A DNA stretch of 64,000 nt from Galerina marginata (lineage: Eukaryota > Basidiomycota > Agaricomycetes > Agaricales > Galerinaceae). The stretch covers positions 1,302,001 to 1,366,000 of the forward strand of contig JAECYW010000015.1 of the NCBI GenBank assembly GCA_023014335.1, read 5' to 3'. The notes under the pieces were generated by a model. The model had not been told where the DNA came from. It saw only the letters and a program-made list of their open reading frames with translations, and ran no database searches. Positions 21,200-34,560 of this stretch are shown in pieces (position 1 is the first letter of the stretch; each line of letters opens with the position of its first letter). The translations under genes and the position numbers were made by a program.

Positions 21200-24010
21200 G
21201 GTTTCACCTCATATCTATAACTGAGGTTATGATATCGTGACGATATCGCATTCCTTATTCCACCTTAGTCATCCATTGCCTCTACTCGAGTATGGATATT
21301 CAATGCAACTAATGTCTCAAAGCAAATGATACGCCGCTCGTAGTCAATACCAGTCCGTCCGCCATTTGGCACCACTCATATGGTCTTTTTCAACCATTTG
21401 ATTCAAATTTTTCTGCCTTGGTCTTTGGATAGCGATCACTGAGAGAATCCGTTCATTTATTGACCGTCGAAGTTTGGAACGGCGAAGGGATATGACATTG
21501 GAACGCCCGCGTTCAACCTACTCGAAGAACGAATACAGAGGTAGAGGAACAGGACGTTGGGTGGCCCTTACGTATACTAACTCAGTGTAAGTTAGCTAAC
21601 GAGTTACATATGTAGATTAGAGTCGACCGAGGTTCACTTTTTGTCGTGCTGTACGACTCGTTTTCTGCCCTGATAAAACTTATGATGCGTCATAGCGAGC
21701 GAGGGAGAGAAAGGATCAGGATAGAATCATCGCCCTCGCCAATCAGTATGGGCCAGGCTGAAGAGTGGAAATCGACGAAGAAAAGTAAGAAAGAATCGAA
21801 ATTAGAAGACGATATGCAGGCAACAGGTTCGCTTTCAATAATGTATCCATCCCGAAGAGAGGAAAGGACAAAGGTCCAGCCGCTAATCAAGGCCTTATGT
21901 CATAAGCTCTTTGAATGCATTGATGGGCATCGAAACCTATGACATGGAAGATTACCTGGGACCTCTGTCGTGTCACTCTGTTCTAATGGGAAGCGGGCGG
22001 CGATGTGCTTTGGCGTGAAGCGTGATACCGCATATCGAAAGAGAACGGGAGAAGATAGAAAGACAGAATCGACATTCACATTCTTCGTCTGGCCATAGCG
22101 CCGGAACCCAACGAAGGAGGGACATAAAAACTTGAGATTCAAGGTCCAGGAGGATAGGTACACTTCCGAAAACCGTCCTGAAGAGAGAGGCACAAAATGC
22201 CAGAAATGCACAATGTCATAAGCTCTTCGACAGCCTTGCCGGGCATCGAATTTCTATGTGACATGGATTACCCGTGACTCTGTCGCCACTCTCTTCTAAT
22301 GGGAAGCGGGCGGCGATGCGCTCGGGCATGATATGTGGAAGTCGGGGGAATTCACGTACGGTAGGGATAATGAAGGTTTGTGACCACGACCACGCCGCGT
22401 ATGTAGCTAGTCCCACAGAACGAACGTCGGGGACCACGATCCGTAGCGTCTCCAAAAGCCACGTCCGGGTTCAAGTCGGTGACGACAAACTCTAAAGTAG
22501 AATGATTCAAAGTTGGGAGGGTTCACAGTACTGGATTGCTGGAAACGATAAGTAACCAGGGAAGAATGGATTGCAAAGTGGAGACTTGTTAGACTCACCG
22601 TACGTTAGAGGCCGTTTGGACATTCTCCTATCGTAGAAATCCGCTATTTCCCTAGAAAGTGATCCACACCGCAAAATGTGGTCGAATATGTGTACGTATA
22701 ACGCATATACAGGCCGAGGACGATGAGGCAACGAGTAATCGCCAGTAAGGCTGGGAAAGTCCGTAGCAATCTCGAGATCGGGGAAAGGGGCTCAGAGTTT
22801 GCAGAAGTCGAATGGACAACAGGGTATGCACCAATCACCTCGAGCGCATCGATATCGTTACGCTTCTCATGGCGGTGCAAGGATGTATTTCCGCCCTGCA
22901 CCCTCTGGCTTTCCCCTGCCTACATAGAAGATCGCGGGACTGGATAGAACGAACAATCGACAGATCAGACCTTTGGGCTGAGGGGTATTAGCTTCAGAGA
23001 AAATCTATGAACCAGAAAAAACTCCACAAAGCTGAACAGCGGGCGATTGTCGATAGGTGCGGGAGCATGAAAGGATGTGGTCGATTGGGAAAAGGAGGAA
23101 TCACGGCACTCCGACTCGGATCAGCACCCAGCTTATCTAATTTCAGGGTCCGTGCGAACGACTTGCCCTCTGTTGGAAACCTCAACCGTTATTCTTCCCT
23201 ATAAACGTGGTTCGTTGCTTTGATTCTTCGCGGCTCATTCCACTGTTCCAGCGCCTTAGGCGCGTTTTACCACTGTCCCCTTCGCGGTATTTCGGACTAG
23301 ATCCAAAGCATAGTACGCTACCGGCTCTTCATTGGGACGGGTGTATTTGCTCTTGGATGTCGCGATCCCAAAGCACCTTGGATGGGCAAGAAATGGTTCC
23401 CGCGATGCTGGACCTCCCACATCTCCAATTGATACTTTACAATATGAGAATATCGTGGTACTTTACCCTGGTATTACGGATGTCGTTCCATCCACGAAAC
23501 CAGTTGAATTGGACGCAATTCTTCCCTCCACCTCTTTGCGGTTGACTGTTTGCCGTTATTCTATCAGACCGGACTATGTTATTGACATGGTTCAACAGTT
23601 GAAACGACTATTGGGTCCAATGTTCCGCGATTGAGTAGTCAGCAAGGTGCGTGCCTTCTGAATTAAATTGAAGGACGTGGTTCGTTTCGCTAATTTAAAC
23701 TTAATCTAGTCAACTCTGGTCTTCCACCAGCTGCCAGCTGGATGACTTTAGACAACTTGGTTCCATTAATACCTGGCTACCTTTACGGGAGAGTAACAGC
23801 CAAATGGTTGATCTGATTCTCGAAATGTAAATTCTAGTTCTGGTTCCAATATCGTTCTAATATTTCTCGTAGCGGTCTCTGGAACCGTTCTGTACGGCGG
23901 TTCTTTTGCGTAAGCTTACGTTGAGCTCTTCAGTCCATTAGTTTTAAATTTGTCAGGATGTATTTAGTCTCGCGGTCACTTAGGGAATAAAGTGGCCGCC
24001 TGTTTTAAGT
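21200..24010 (+). repeat. repeat family A, copy with internal deletion
   Basis: Family A is a long repeat, non-coding as far as I can see. Its landmark order is: TATAACTGAGG with ATATCGTGACG; TAAGTTAGCTAACGA; TCATAAG...TTGGAAG/TTTGAA with GACCTCTGTCG and TAATGGGAAGCGG; ACCACCTCGATATTCGCA; TTTCAGGGTCCGTGCGAACG; a pyrimidine-rich block; CTCGCGTTTTACCACTGTCC with TTCGCGGTAT; GGTATTTGCTCTTGGAT; GCGGTTGACTGTTTGC. This copy has the front block twice (about 21899 and 22213). It lacks about 700 bp between 23205 (GTCCGTGCGAACG side) and the AAACGTG...TTTTACCACTG block at about 23258. Its 3' part (23640-24010) matches 47880-48010. Confidence 0.7.
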
Positions 24011-24019
24011 TACGAATAC

Positions 24020-27000
24020 AATGCTTCGTACCTATAACTGAGGCTACGATATCGTGACGACGCCCCATCTAATATTCCACCTGAGTCTTCAGTGTGTCCG
24101 TCTGTATATTCAATACGACTGAAGTGGCTCATAACCAATATTTGTCCTTCCGCGATCAGAGACTCGTATGGTCTTTATAATAACTTAGTATAAGTTAGCT
24201 AACGATTCAGAGTTATGTAGAATGCCACGTATCGAAAGCGAGAATGAGAGAAAATGGAAAGTCAGAATCGACACTCAGATTCTTCGTCTGGATGCAAGAC
24301 GACTGAAGGGACTGAGATTAAAGGAGGATAGGTAGGCTTTCGACAACCTCCCGAAGAGAGAGGCATGGACAGAGATTGCTGAACATCATTTCGCTATGTC
24401 GTAAGGTCTTTGAAAGCATTTTTGGGCAGCCAAATTTCTCTACGACATTGAAGGATCACCCAGTATCTCTGTCGGGCCATTCTCTAGCAACACTGCCAGC
24501 AGGAAATGACCAATTCGAGGGAATTCAAGTACGCGCTAGTCATAAGATTACAATTTCTACGTGGTTCGAAGTTGGGAAGTTTCAACTTTCATGTCGATGG
24601 ATTGCTAAAGACACTAAGCAACAGGAAGAAATGAATCGGAAGGCGGACTTGTTAAACTCACCTTGCTTTGAACGCGGTTCAGCCATCTCCCATCGCGAAA
24701 GACGCAGCAGAAATTAGAGATTTCTCGGGGTCGGAGAGCAAGATTGGACGCCAGCATATGCTGACCTTCCTGTCTTTGAAAAACTGCAAGACTTCAGAAA
24801 ACGGAATGCCAGATTATCTCGACAGATCTTACATAGTCCAGAGCGCACGGCAGGGTCGATGATGTGTACGTATGAAGCATATACAGATCCAACTAAACAG
24901 CGTTCCCTGAAGCAACGAGTAATCGCCAGTAAGACTGGGAATGTCCATAGCAATCGCGAGATTGGGGCAAGGAAGGCAGTATGACCAAAGACATAAACAT
25001 GTTCTTATATGCCACAACCACCTCGATATTCGCATCGTTATCGTTGCGCTTTTCGTCAGGTGAGAACATGTTGACCCTCCGACTTTCCCTGCCCACATAA
25101 CGGATCGCGGGACTGGATAGAATGAACGAACGGCAGATCAGGACAGGAGGAGTACCAGCTTCACGTTTCGGAGTACACCTAGGATGCCAACAAAGACGAG
25201 CCAAGAAGTACATCAGTGGGCGACTGTCGATAGCAGAGAGGTTATAGTGGCATTGGGAAAAGCAGGAATCGCGGGATCGATGAGCTTACCCAATTTAAGG
25301 GTCCGTGCGAACGGCTGGCAGTCATTTTGATCAGATGCCATCATTTCTTTCTTCCCCTCCCTTCCTCGTCGGACTCGCCCCCTCCTTGGACGCCTCAGCC
25401 GTCCTCAGCATCCGTGTCAATGCCAGTTTTCGTTCGCGCCTGGACATACCCTGTGAGATACGCATTCTCTTGTTTTCTCATCTGTTGACTCGTGTTCAGA
25501 TCTCAGAACTCAGAGGGTTGACCGTTTTGTTGAGCGGGAGGGTGAATCTTGGTAGGTACCCTCCCGTTGACTCCTAATCGTCGCCTGCTTACGATGTCAT
25601 ACGCTAATAAAGAACAATCCTGCTCTCTCTAAACCAGTGGCCACTCTAACCAAGACCTGACGGCGAAAGAGAATTGGGGCTCCTTTCTCTCTCATTCGAC
25701 GACTTGTTACGACTCCAGCTCTCCCCGAGCTTCGATGGTGCTGATATGCAGCGGTCTTGATTACAGTGGGTCCGTGCTATCCCCAGAGGTGCGATCCTGT
25801 TAGTTTTTGTTACCTTACCTTCTCTCGAGACGTAGTGGCCGTCGATGTCCGACCAGCCATGCGTAGCTTCCTTTACTTTCCCTATCCTTTTCATATAAAC
25901 GTGCTTCATTGCCTTAATAATCATTTCCATCATTCCGCACCTGAATCGCTCGTCTGACCACTGTCCCATTCGCGGTATCCCGGGCCAGATTTAGAGCAAC
26001 GATAACCTCGCTGCTGTCGGTTATAAATCCGGTGCTTCATTAAGCCGACGGCATTTGCTCTTTTAGGACCATACAACTTCTGGAGTACTGTGAATGGCCA
26101 TGGGGACGGTCTGGTTCTCGCGACGTTGCGTTCTTTACTTACATGACATGGTTCATCCCTCACGGATCGTTCTACCGCCCCAGCAGCTCAAATCACGTTT
26201 CACCACTGTCCCATTCGCGGTAACTTTGGGTTGGATCCAATGGGCCATGCGCTACGGTGACGTTGCGTACATACCCGGTGCTTTATTAAGCCGAGGGTAT
26301 TTGCTCTGGCATAACACATAAATTCCATGCGACCGTGGATGGGCACGACCTGGCCTTCGCGACGCTGCGTTTTTCATAATCATTTTTAATGTTTTGTGAT
26401 ACTTATGCGAGTCTAGTGATACATTACAACGTACCGCACTCCTCCAAGTAGTCCCACCCTCAACGCCAGTTTAATCCACGAGGTGTTACGGACATTTTCC
26501 CCTTTGCGGTTGACTGGTTGCCTGTTTTCTGTTATTCTATTCCGGCCGATTTTTTTACTATTGAAGCTTTGGTTCATCGCTAACCGATTAGATGGCAATT
26601 ATTCGCTTCAGTGCTCGTAATTTCGAGGTGTGTAAAGTCCATCTCTCCGGGACCGGGTTTGTAACGTTCTAATTTATTTCCAGGTAGCGAGTAATCCTCG
26701 CACACGTCTCTCGATACATTCTATGCATTAATTCCAATTCCTCGGCCCAACTGCCCATGAATGCCAGCTTTTCCATTCGAGTAGGACAGCTTTCAATGTG
26801 GGCTTTCGGTACGAACAATTGTCGTTAATCTCGTTTTTAAGGGCAAGTACTCAGCTGATTATTTAGCTTCTTAGTTGCGTTCCCAACGCGTTCGGCAGGT
26901 TCCAAAGCTGAATATTGGGGTGCATTCCATTGTGGTAAGTGTCACAGTCGTCGTTGATTGCCTCATTTTCTACCAGCTCACCTCGCTTCGTAAGGTGATG

Positions 27001-27100
27001 TGCCCTACGACCTCGCCTTATCGCTTCCGCTTCAACTACCAGGACCAACGCGCTACATACTCGAGTGACTATCTGTCTTTTTTGGTCTGAAAAGGACGAT
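24020..27100 (+). repeat. repeat family A, copy with duplicated 3' block
   Basis: It starts with the same TATAACTGAGG/ATATCGTGACG block (24030-24060) and TAAGTTAGCTAACGA (about 24190). The marker ACCACTGTCCCATTCGCGGT occurs twice, near 25965 and 26203, so this block is tandemly doubled. The three open frames of about 90-113 codons inside it differ from those in other copies and are not taken as genes. Confidence 0.65.
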
Positions 27101-27199
27101 GATACACGTAGTTCGAATTCATTAGTTTTCATTCTGTCATATATTTGGAAGGAGGATATAATAGAACGCCCCGTGTTGAAACAATCCAAGGAACAAAAG

Positions 27200-29590
27200 G
27201 AAGAGGTGGAAGGTCCTCAAAGTTTTGTATTCAGGAAAGGGTGAGCCAACCTCGACGAAAGACGGACTGAAAGAATCGAACTTAAATAAGGATCAGCAGG
27301 ACACAGGATTTAGAACGCCTCAAATAACCAGCCCCATGCGAGGAAAAGACAGGGGCTACTTGGAAAATACTTCTGAATGTCATAAGTACTTGGAAGGAAC
27401 ATTGTTCGGTATCGATAGTTATGACAGGAAGAATCATCCAGGACCTCTGTCGCTCCACTCGCTTCTATATTAATGGGAAGCGGAGGCTCTGGCATGGGGA
27501 AAGATCGTAGCATCCTCGAGATCTGGGCCCTGAATGCAAAGGGTGCAAAGAGGAACGTACACGTGGCTGACGCAACCACCTCGATTTCGCAGCGATGTCC
27601 GTGCGCTTTTCGTGGTGGTGAGAGCCTGTATTTCCGCCATGCACCGTCTGACTTTCCGCGACAAATAGACAGATTGTTGACAGATTGGGTCACAGGTATA
27701 ACGAAAAGACCACAGATCGTACATCTAGGGGTCTAACGAAGAAAATCCAGCAAGCTGATCACGAGCGATAGGTGCAGTAGGACAAAGGGCTGTGGTCGAT
27801 TGGAACAAGGAGGACAATCGCGGGATTCCGATTCGGATCGGCTTACCTAATTAGAGTTCGTGCGAACGACCAGGATGGTGCCATCATTTCCTTCTTCCCT
27901 TTCCCCTCGACGCCTCAGCCGTTCTGGCCTCTCAAGCGTCCGTGTCGGCGTCAATGCCAGCTCTTTTCGAAATCGGGCTTACCTTGTGAGTTATCGTTCT
28001 CTCATTATCATTCTCGGTTGACTCGCATTCGTATATCAGAGGGTTCCGATTTCAAAACGGCCGCATCTCCAGGCCTTCCAGGTACTGCTTGACTTGAACT
28101 GGCGCTTTTGATCTTGGCGCGAGGGACCGTTTTCTTGAGCTGGCGTACTTGAAGCTTGGTAGGTACTGCCTCATTATCCCCTAATCGTCGTTGATCCATG
28201 GTTTATCTGCTAGATCAAACGATCTTGCTCTCTCTAGATCGGCGACCGCTCCTGGCTCCCTCTAAGAGGTGACGCCCCAAAGAGGTTTGAGGTTCTCTCC
28301 TCTCCTCTATTCGATGGCTAGTTACCAGTGCAAACCTCTTCGACCTTGGTCGGTGCTTGGTCACAACGGGCTTTGATCACTGTGGGTTCGTGGTGCCCTG
28401 GAGGTGCGCTCTTGTTCGTTTTCGTAAAATGATTTTTTCTCTGCTCCAAGGCTTAAAACGCGATCCCTGTAAAAAATTCCCATTACCTTGGTCCTTCACG
28501 GATCATTCCACAGTTCCAGCAGCTCACTCGCGTTTTACCACTGTCCCATTCGCGGTATCTTTGAATTGGATCCAAAGGGCCATGCGCTACGGTGACGTCG
28601 CGTGCATACCCGGTGCTTCATTAAGCCTGGGTATTTGCTCTTGGATGGACAGCATAGAAGAAATTCTAGGCCACCGTGGATGGGCACGACCCGGTCTTCG
28701 TGAACGCTGCGTCTTTCGCACTTATATTTGATGTTGCTTGGTATACGAGTCTAGTAGCGCGTTAGAACGCTATCACGCTCTTCATCCATCCCACCCTCCA
28801 AACGAGTTTAATCAAACGGGGTGTTCCCACTTGCGGTTGACTGTTTGCTTTTTTGCCGTTACTTTATCAGCACCTATTTTGTTGCTTTGGTGTTCTAGCC
28901 GGTTCAGAGTACTCGATGACGAGAGAGGACTTATCGGATTCGATGCTCATGATTTCGAGGTGTGTAAACCTGTCTCTCGGGGTTGTAACGTGCTAATTTA
29001 CTTCTACATAGATGACGAGCAACCGAGACTCGCGTCTTTTAATCTGTTCTATACTTCAATTCCTCTGTAAAACTGCCCAAGAATGGCGGCTATGCCATTC
29101 ATTTATGACAGTTTTCTCTGTAGGATTTCGGTACCGCGACGTACTCGTAACAATATTCGTTAGTCTCGCTTTTACTTTGCTAAGGCTAAGTTATCTGGCT
29201 TCTTAGTTGCGTTCCCAAGCCGTTCAGAGGGTTTCAAAGCTGAATATTGTCACAACTGGATCATGTTTAGGGTGCATTCCGTAAGTAGTAGTAGGTGTCA
29301 CAGTCATCGTTGGGTCCCTCATTTTCTACCAATTCTCTACGCATCGTACGTCGACGTGTCCTATGACTTTGCCTTCTTTCTTCCGCTTCAATTACGGTTG
29401 AACTACCAGGTCTGAAAGCGCCGGTAATGCACGTAGTTCAATGCTTTTCGTCCTGTTCTGGAAGCAGCTGCATATTTACTTCGTCTTGCCCATCCACTTG
29501 TTACATTCATTGATAGTATGTAGGCCACGGGTTTAATGAGAGGAATGATCGTTGTAATTATTACCCGATAACGGACGGAATGAAGACTCC
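27200..29590 (+). repeat. repeat family A, copy
   Basis: It carries TGTCATAAGTACTTGGAAGG (27378), TTAATGGGAAGCGGAGGCTC (27470), the pyrimidine-rich block (27890-28000) and the ACCACTGTCCCATTCGCGGT marker near 28538. It is the best copy for seeing the conserved intron-like pieces: GTGAGTTA...CAG (from about 27987), GGTAGGTACTGCC (about 28157) and GTGCGCTCTTGTTCG (about 28403). Confidence 0.7.
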
Positions 29591-29599
29591 TCCCGTTTT

Positions 29600-32000
29600 A
29601 ATTGAGGATACAATATCGTGGTGGCATTCTATCTCATTCCCCAGCCAAAACTTCAATGTATTGAAGGACATCTTCAAAGTGAGCCATTGTACGCTCGCTC
29701 ATCCCCAAACGCGATACGAAAATTGTTTAGGATCATCGGATGAGGATGTCAACCTAGTGATCGCCTTCGCTGCGGGACAGTACACGCTGAGAGACTCAGT
29801 TCATCTATTTGGAAGGAGATTATAATAAAATGCCCTGTGTTTCTGTCAACGATACGAGGAGCAAAGAGAGAGATGGAAGAACCGGAACAAAGGATATACA
29901 TGTAGATGGGAGGGGACCGAGTTTTATCTTGTGATGCGGTGAGGCACATTCTTTGCAGGTATAAACCGAGGTAAAGATGAGATTCAACATGAGGAGCGAA
30001 AACAACCAAGGAGAGAATCAACATTCAAAGTCTCTTCGTCAGGCAAGGCAAGGGTGAACGTGGAGAGCAGAACTCAATTAAAACGAAAGACAGACTGGCA
30101 GAAGGGATTTTAAAAGAGGATCAGGAGGAAACATAATCCTTCAATGACCAGCCCCAAGAAAGGAAAAGACAGAGGCGACGCGAAGAATACCTTCGAATGT
30201 CATAAGTACTTGGAAGGCACATTGTTGTGTATCGATAATTATGATACGAAGCATTATCCGTGACCTCTGTCGCTCCACTCGCTTCTATATTAATGGGAAG
30301 CGGAGGCTCTGGCATGGGGAAAAATCATAGCATTCTCGAAATCGGGGCAGTGAATGCAAAGGGTGCAGAAAGAAACTACATCTGGGTGGGGACAACCACC
30401 TCGATATTCGCAGCGATATCGGTGCGCTTTTCGTTGTGGTGAGAGGATGTATTTCCGCCATGCACCGTCTGATTTTCCCTGCTCACATCCCACTGGGTAG
30501 AAAGAACAAACGACAGATCAGGACGAGGCGTACTACTAGCTTTACGCTTCAGAGTACACCCAAGGCTACGAGTTTTCCAGGAAGTTGATCATGAACAATA
30601 GGTAAGGTACCGGAAAGGCTGTGGTCAAATGGGAAGAGGGAAAAGGAGGAATCGCGGGATTCCAATTCGGACTTGCACCGGCTGAGCTAATTTCAGGGAC
30701 CGTGCGAACGACTCGGACCGCTATCGTAATCGAATCTTATCAGTTTCTTGCTTCCCTTCCCTTCCTCGTCCCTTCCATTGGACGCCTCACGCCCTCCCAG
30801 CGTCCGTGTAGATGCTGATCTGGTTTGCGATTGCAATTACCTTGTGAGTTACGCCTCTGCCATTGTCATCATCTGTTGATTCGTGTTCAACGTTCAACGT
30901 TCAGATTTCAAAAAGACTGCTGCTCCTTGCCCCCTCCCAGGCACGCTACTTGGCTTGAGCTGCTGCTTCCGATCTTGCGAGATGAGACCCTGATTTAAAA
31001 CTTGGACACCTTAAGCTTGGTAGGCACCATACACCATCTCATTATCTCCTAATCGTCGTTGATCTATGATTTACCTGCTAGATCAACCGATCGCACTCTC
31101 CTCTATGGTGCAGCAGACCTAAACACCACCAACTTCGGACAGTGGCCAAATCGGCGGCCAAAATTTTTGAAATTTTGATCTCCTAATTTTGCGCTGGGAT
31201 TCGTTTGAATGAGCTTCACCAAGCTTGAATCAGTGTTTTTACGGTGTTTTTCTAGCTTCTTGCTCTGGGTGGGACGGAGAACAGGCGTTTGTACCTGTCA
31301 GGGACCTGCCGTATAAGGTAAGTGGCCAAATTGCGAAATAACAAAATTAATATCTCACCCAGTTTTGGTCCAAATAAAAAATCCTTTAGAGGATCGATTT
31401 GGATTGAGAAAAGAAGCATTTTCTATTAAGGGATAAGAAAACGGGGGAAATTTGGACCCTGAATTTTACTTGTACAAAAGTAGCGGTGTTTAGCTCTGCT
31501 GCACCATAGGTCGCTGACCGCTCCGGATCCTTCTACAAGGTGTTGCCAAAGAGGAATCGTGGGTCTCTCATATGCTTCACTCTCTGGCTAGTTACGGGTC
31601 TAGCTCTCCTGTGTTAATATGCCGCGCCCTCGATCACAACGGGTGCGCTCTTGTTCTATTTTGTAATACGCGCAAGCTTTACCTTTTCCTGTAACCGTGC
31701 TTCATATCTTGGATCATTCCATTGTACCAACAGCTTAGTTGCCTTTTACCAGTGTCCCCTTCGCGGTATCTCTGAACTAAGTTCAAAGGGCCATACGCTG
31801 CGGTGACGTGGCCTATATATCTGTTGCTTCATTAAGCAGGGGGTATTTGCTCTTGGATGTCTGATGATTCCGTCACTGTGTCGGGAAAATCGAGATTGGC
31901 ATAAATGCGGAGACCCGACGAGATCAACCCATATCAGTGCGTCACCTTTTCGGGGGGCAAACATGGTTCAGTAATCATTTATATCGTATTGGCACCCTGA
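29600..32000 (+). repeat. repeat family A, copy interrupted by a TA-flanked MITE at 31106-31506
   Basis: Markers: TGTCATAAGTACTTGGAAGG (30198), TTAATGGGAAGCGGAGGCTC (30290), ACCACCTCGATATTCGCAGC (about 30397) and ACCAGTGTCCCCTTCGCGGT (31748). Comparison with other copies gives the empty MITE target as ...CTCTCCTCTAGATCGGTGACC.... Because the copies align across the insertion, the MITE must be younger than the repeat. Confidence 0.7.
31106..31506. mobile_element. 401-bp MITE with TA target duplication (Tc1/mariner-like)
   Basis: The left end TGGTGCAGCAGACCTAAACA and the right end match as inverted repeats over about 24 bp with two differences. TA lies at 31104-31105 and 31507-31508. A homologous uninterrupted site exists at about 47108-47120, which shows TA as the target. 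The AT-rich interior contains two GTGGCCAAAT words and no ORF. Confidence 0.85.
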
Positions 32001-33780
32001 CGAGTGTGGCGTCTACGTTCAGTACTGACCACGATGACCAACACTGACGAGAATGCTCACCAAAGTTTTGGTGGCCAGGGAGGATTACCCGCTGCCCAGG
32101 TTGATCAAAAGTCTTCAGAGTGATCACCTTGTACCAGCAAGATAATGGTGCTGAATCGTGATACTTCCACCTCAGTAGCGCAGAAAAAATGTCATTTATG
32201 GGCTGGTTTGCGGTCGCATATTACTCAATCGAACCGTGGTCACATAATATAGCATGGATAATATTTTCGTGGTGCATACAAATTTACAAATACGAAGCTG
32301 TAGAGTACAGTACACGCTACGGCGGCTACGCCTCGACCAATTCTTGTACATATCCAAAAAGCTCGTCCAACCTGTGATCTGCAATCTCTTTCAAGGGGTA
32401 ACATCGTTGATCTCGCGCTTCAACCAATCCTCGTCATTGTCATCGGGAGATATGACACCCACCTTCTAAACCGGGGTCATCAACACATCGGCAAAGTAGA
32501 GGATTTCTGCGCTTCAGTTCAACGACTAGGAAAACTGTCTGTAGACGGGTTTAATTTCTCACCTTTGCATTTCGGAGTCCCGTGCTTAGCAGACGACGCC
32601 ACAGTCGAGAAGGCCCTAATCAGAACTCTGGTTGTTGCTGAACCAATGGTGAACGATGGCGAGGACGACGAGAGCGTGGAAAGTCCAGACAAAGCACGAA
32701 TATCATGTTTGCTATTGCGTTATCCGATGGGCAGAAATTCAGAGACCCTGCCGACTCAACCCAAGTCTGAGGAGAAGCGAGGTGGGTAAGGAGAATGTAA
32801 GATGGGGCGTGGCGATTCATGGCAAAAACCACTTACTATCTTTGAGCCTTTATAAGTTTTTGGGGTTGCTGCGCAGCAGGGTCGAAGTCGGAGCATGACG
32901 ACCGATACTCCAAGGGTGTGGAGTATGTTCTCTTCGCCGTTCTTGAACTCCAAAGTAGTTACGGCACGATTGGGGCAAGGACCTAGGCATCCTGATTCGG
33001 CGATTCCTGCAAGAGCATCGTAGAACTTGGCTTTGGGATTGCTGACAGAACAGGGAGAATATCGAAGAGAGCTGAGTGCGTATCAAAAGCGATGTCGTAG
33101 CTGCCTGCACTGCGTGTTGCTGGGAGGTGGTAGAGGAGGACAACATTTCGGATGGAGTGACCCGGACTCGGATAAGGCCGGCGGTTGCCTAAATGGGACA
33201 TACTCGCCTCAAGTTGTTCGGCGCAATGGCGTCAACTTCGCACTTGGCTTGGACCAAGCTCGACGGAGGGACATCTTTATCGTTGCTGTTGTCTTCCTGG
33301 TTCTTAATGTCTGCAAGCTATCACCGTAGCTCTCACAACTCAGCCTCAGTTGTGTTCTTCTTGCCAAACCTCGAATTTCTGACAGGATCCTGCCACCCAC
33401 GTTCCAACCACGCTCACCATTAAGTATACTGTACCGACAATATCAACGTAGATATGTTCTTACCTGTGAATATTTTTCCGTGATACAATGGCACTGTTGA
33501 TAATACTTATTTGATGTTGGTCGGTGCTGAAACTGACAGAACCTCAACGCATCAGATGTGATATTCCTCCCCTTCCGTGGGTGGACAGAACTTGTGAGAA
33601 TTACCAGAGGTGACGTGTGGTGATAACCTTCTGAAATGCCGACTGGGGAGAAACATATCACAGACTGATTCTTTATACCAGCAGTTTACCAGTGGTGGCC
33701 TGACCTGATAATAGGCTGAAATGGCTGTCCGCGAGAAGGTGATCAGCCCTCATATGTTCATCACCCGTCGCAATCACTGA
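32001..33780. other. interval with one unassigned open frame (32304-32789, plus strand)
   Basis: The frame runs 161 codons between stops without an early Met. It contains IVDLALQPILVIVIGRYDTH and later an acidic stretch EDDESVESPDKA. Its composition looks protein-like, but I do not recognise a domain and cannot connect it to flanking exons. Shorter minus-strand frames (32850-33201) overlap each other and are not supported. The remainder of the interval shows nothing. Confidence 0.25.
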
Positions 33781-33789
33781 TATGCTACT

Positions 33790-34560
33790 TTTGATTTTTC
33801 CGACATGGGCACGACCTGGTCCTCACGACGCTACGCGAGTATCTCCTGCCGGTATCACTCCTCGTCCTACCTCCAAAAGAAGTTTAATCAAATGAACATA
33901 TGTCACTCCCGGGTGGTTGACTGTTCGCTATTGTTCTATCAGCGTGGAATAGGTTAGCAGCCCACCACTCGGAGTTCCTTCAGCTCCTTGAGTTGTTCTG
34001 CTTGAACATGCCTAGCACGACTCCTACGGTGTCGTCGCCTTTGACACCGCCCATCAGTTGGCATTCTATTTAACGATCTACAATTGACCTCGGTAGTTTG
34101 CTTCACTAAAGATTTCTGACGCTTTCAAACTCGATTTTAATCTAGTCTTCCAACTTTTGCCATCCCCCGAATCGTAATCCATACTGAAACTGTTCTATTT
34201 GAGCTGGGTGGATACTGCATTTTCATCGGCTTATCGTCGCGTTCATGGAAAAGAAACCTCTTTTCTCTCTTCTTCCCCGACCTTATCTTCAATAAAGTTG
34301 TCGTTTTTGATCTTGTACGTTTAGCACTCCCATATGTCGGACTTCACTGAGTTAACGACAGTTTTTAGGCAAGGATCTATTTTCCGACCCTTGGGTCTAC
34401 GAACAATGCGGGCTGAGCAAGAACGACTGGATGATGTGAAGAATACTCGATAGTACAATCGAGGACGACTGGCCCAATCTAAATTGATCGATTAATCACC
34501 GAAACGATTCGAGCGGCAGGAGGTGGACTGATATACGTTTACTTTCTTGTCCGCCTAAAT
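33790..34560 (+). repeat. repeat family A, 3' part only
   Basis: It starts at the GGGCACGACCTGGTCCTCAC block and continues through TTTAATCAAATGA, GGTTGACTGTTCGC and a TTTTAATCTAGTCTTCCA block. It is homologous to about 47590-48400. Its end merges into the segmental duplication starting near 34570. Confidence 0.6.

Noticed and set aside
25305..25577. possible secreted or membrane protein in a family A copy
   Set aside because: The corresponding sequence in other copies (27890, 30750, 39290, 46770) does not keep the frame.
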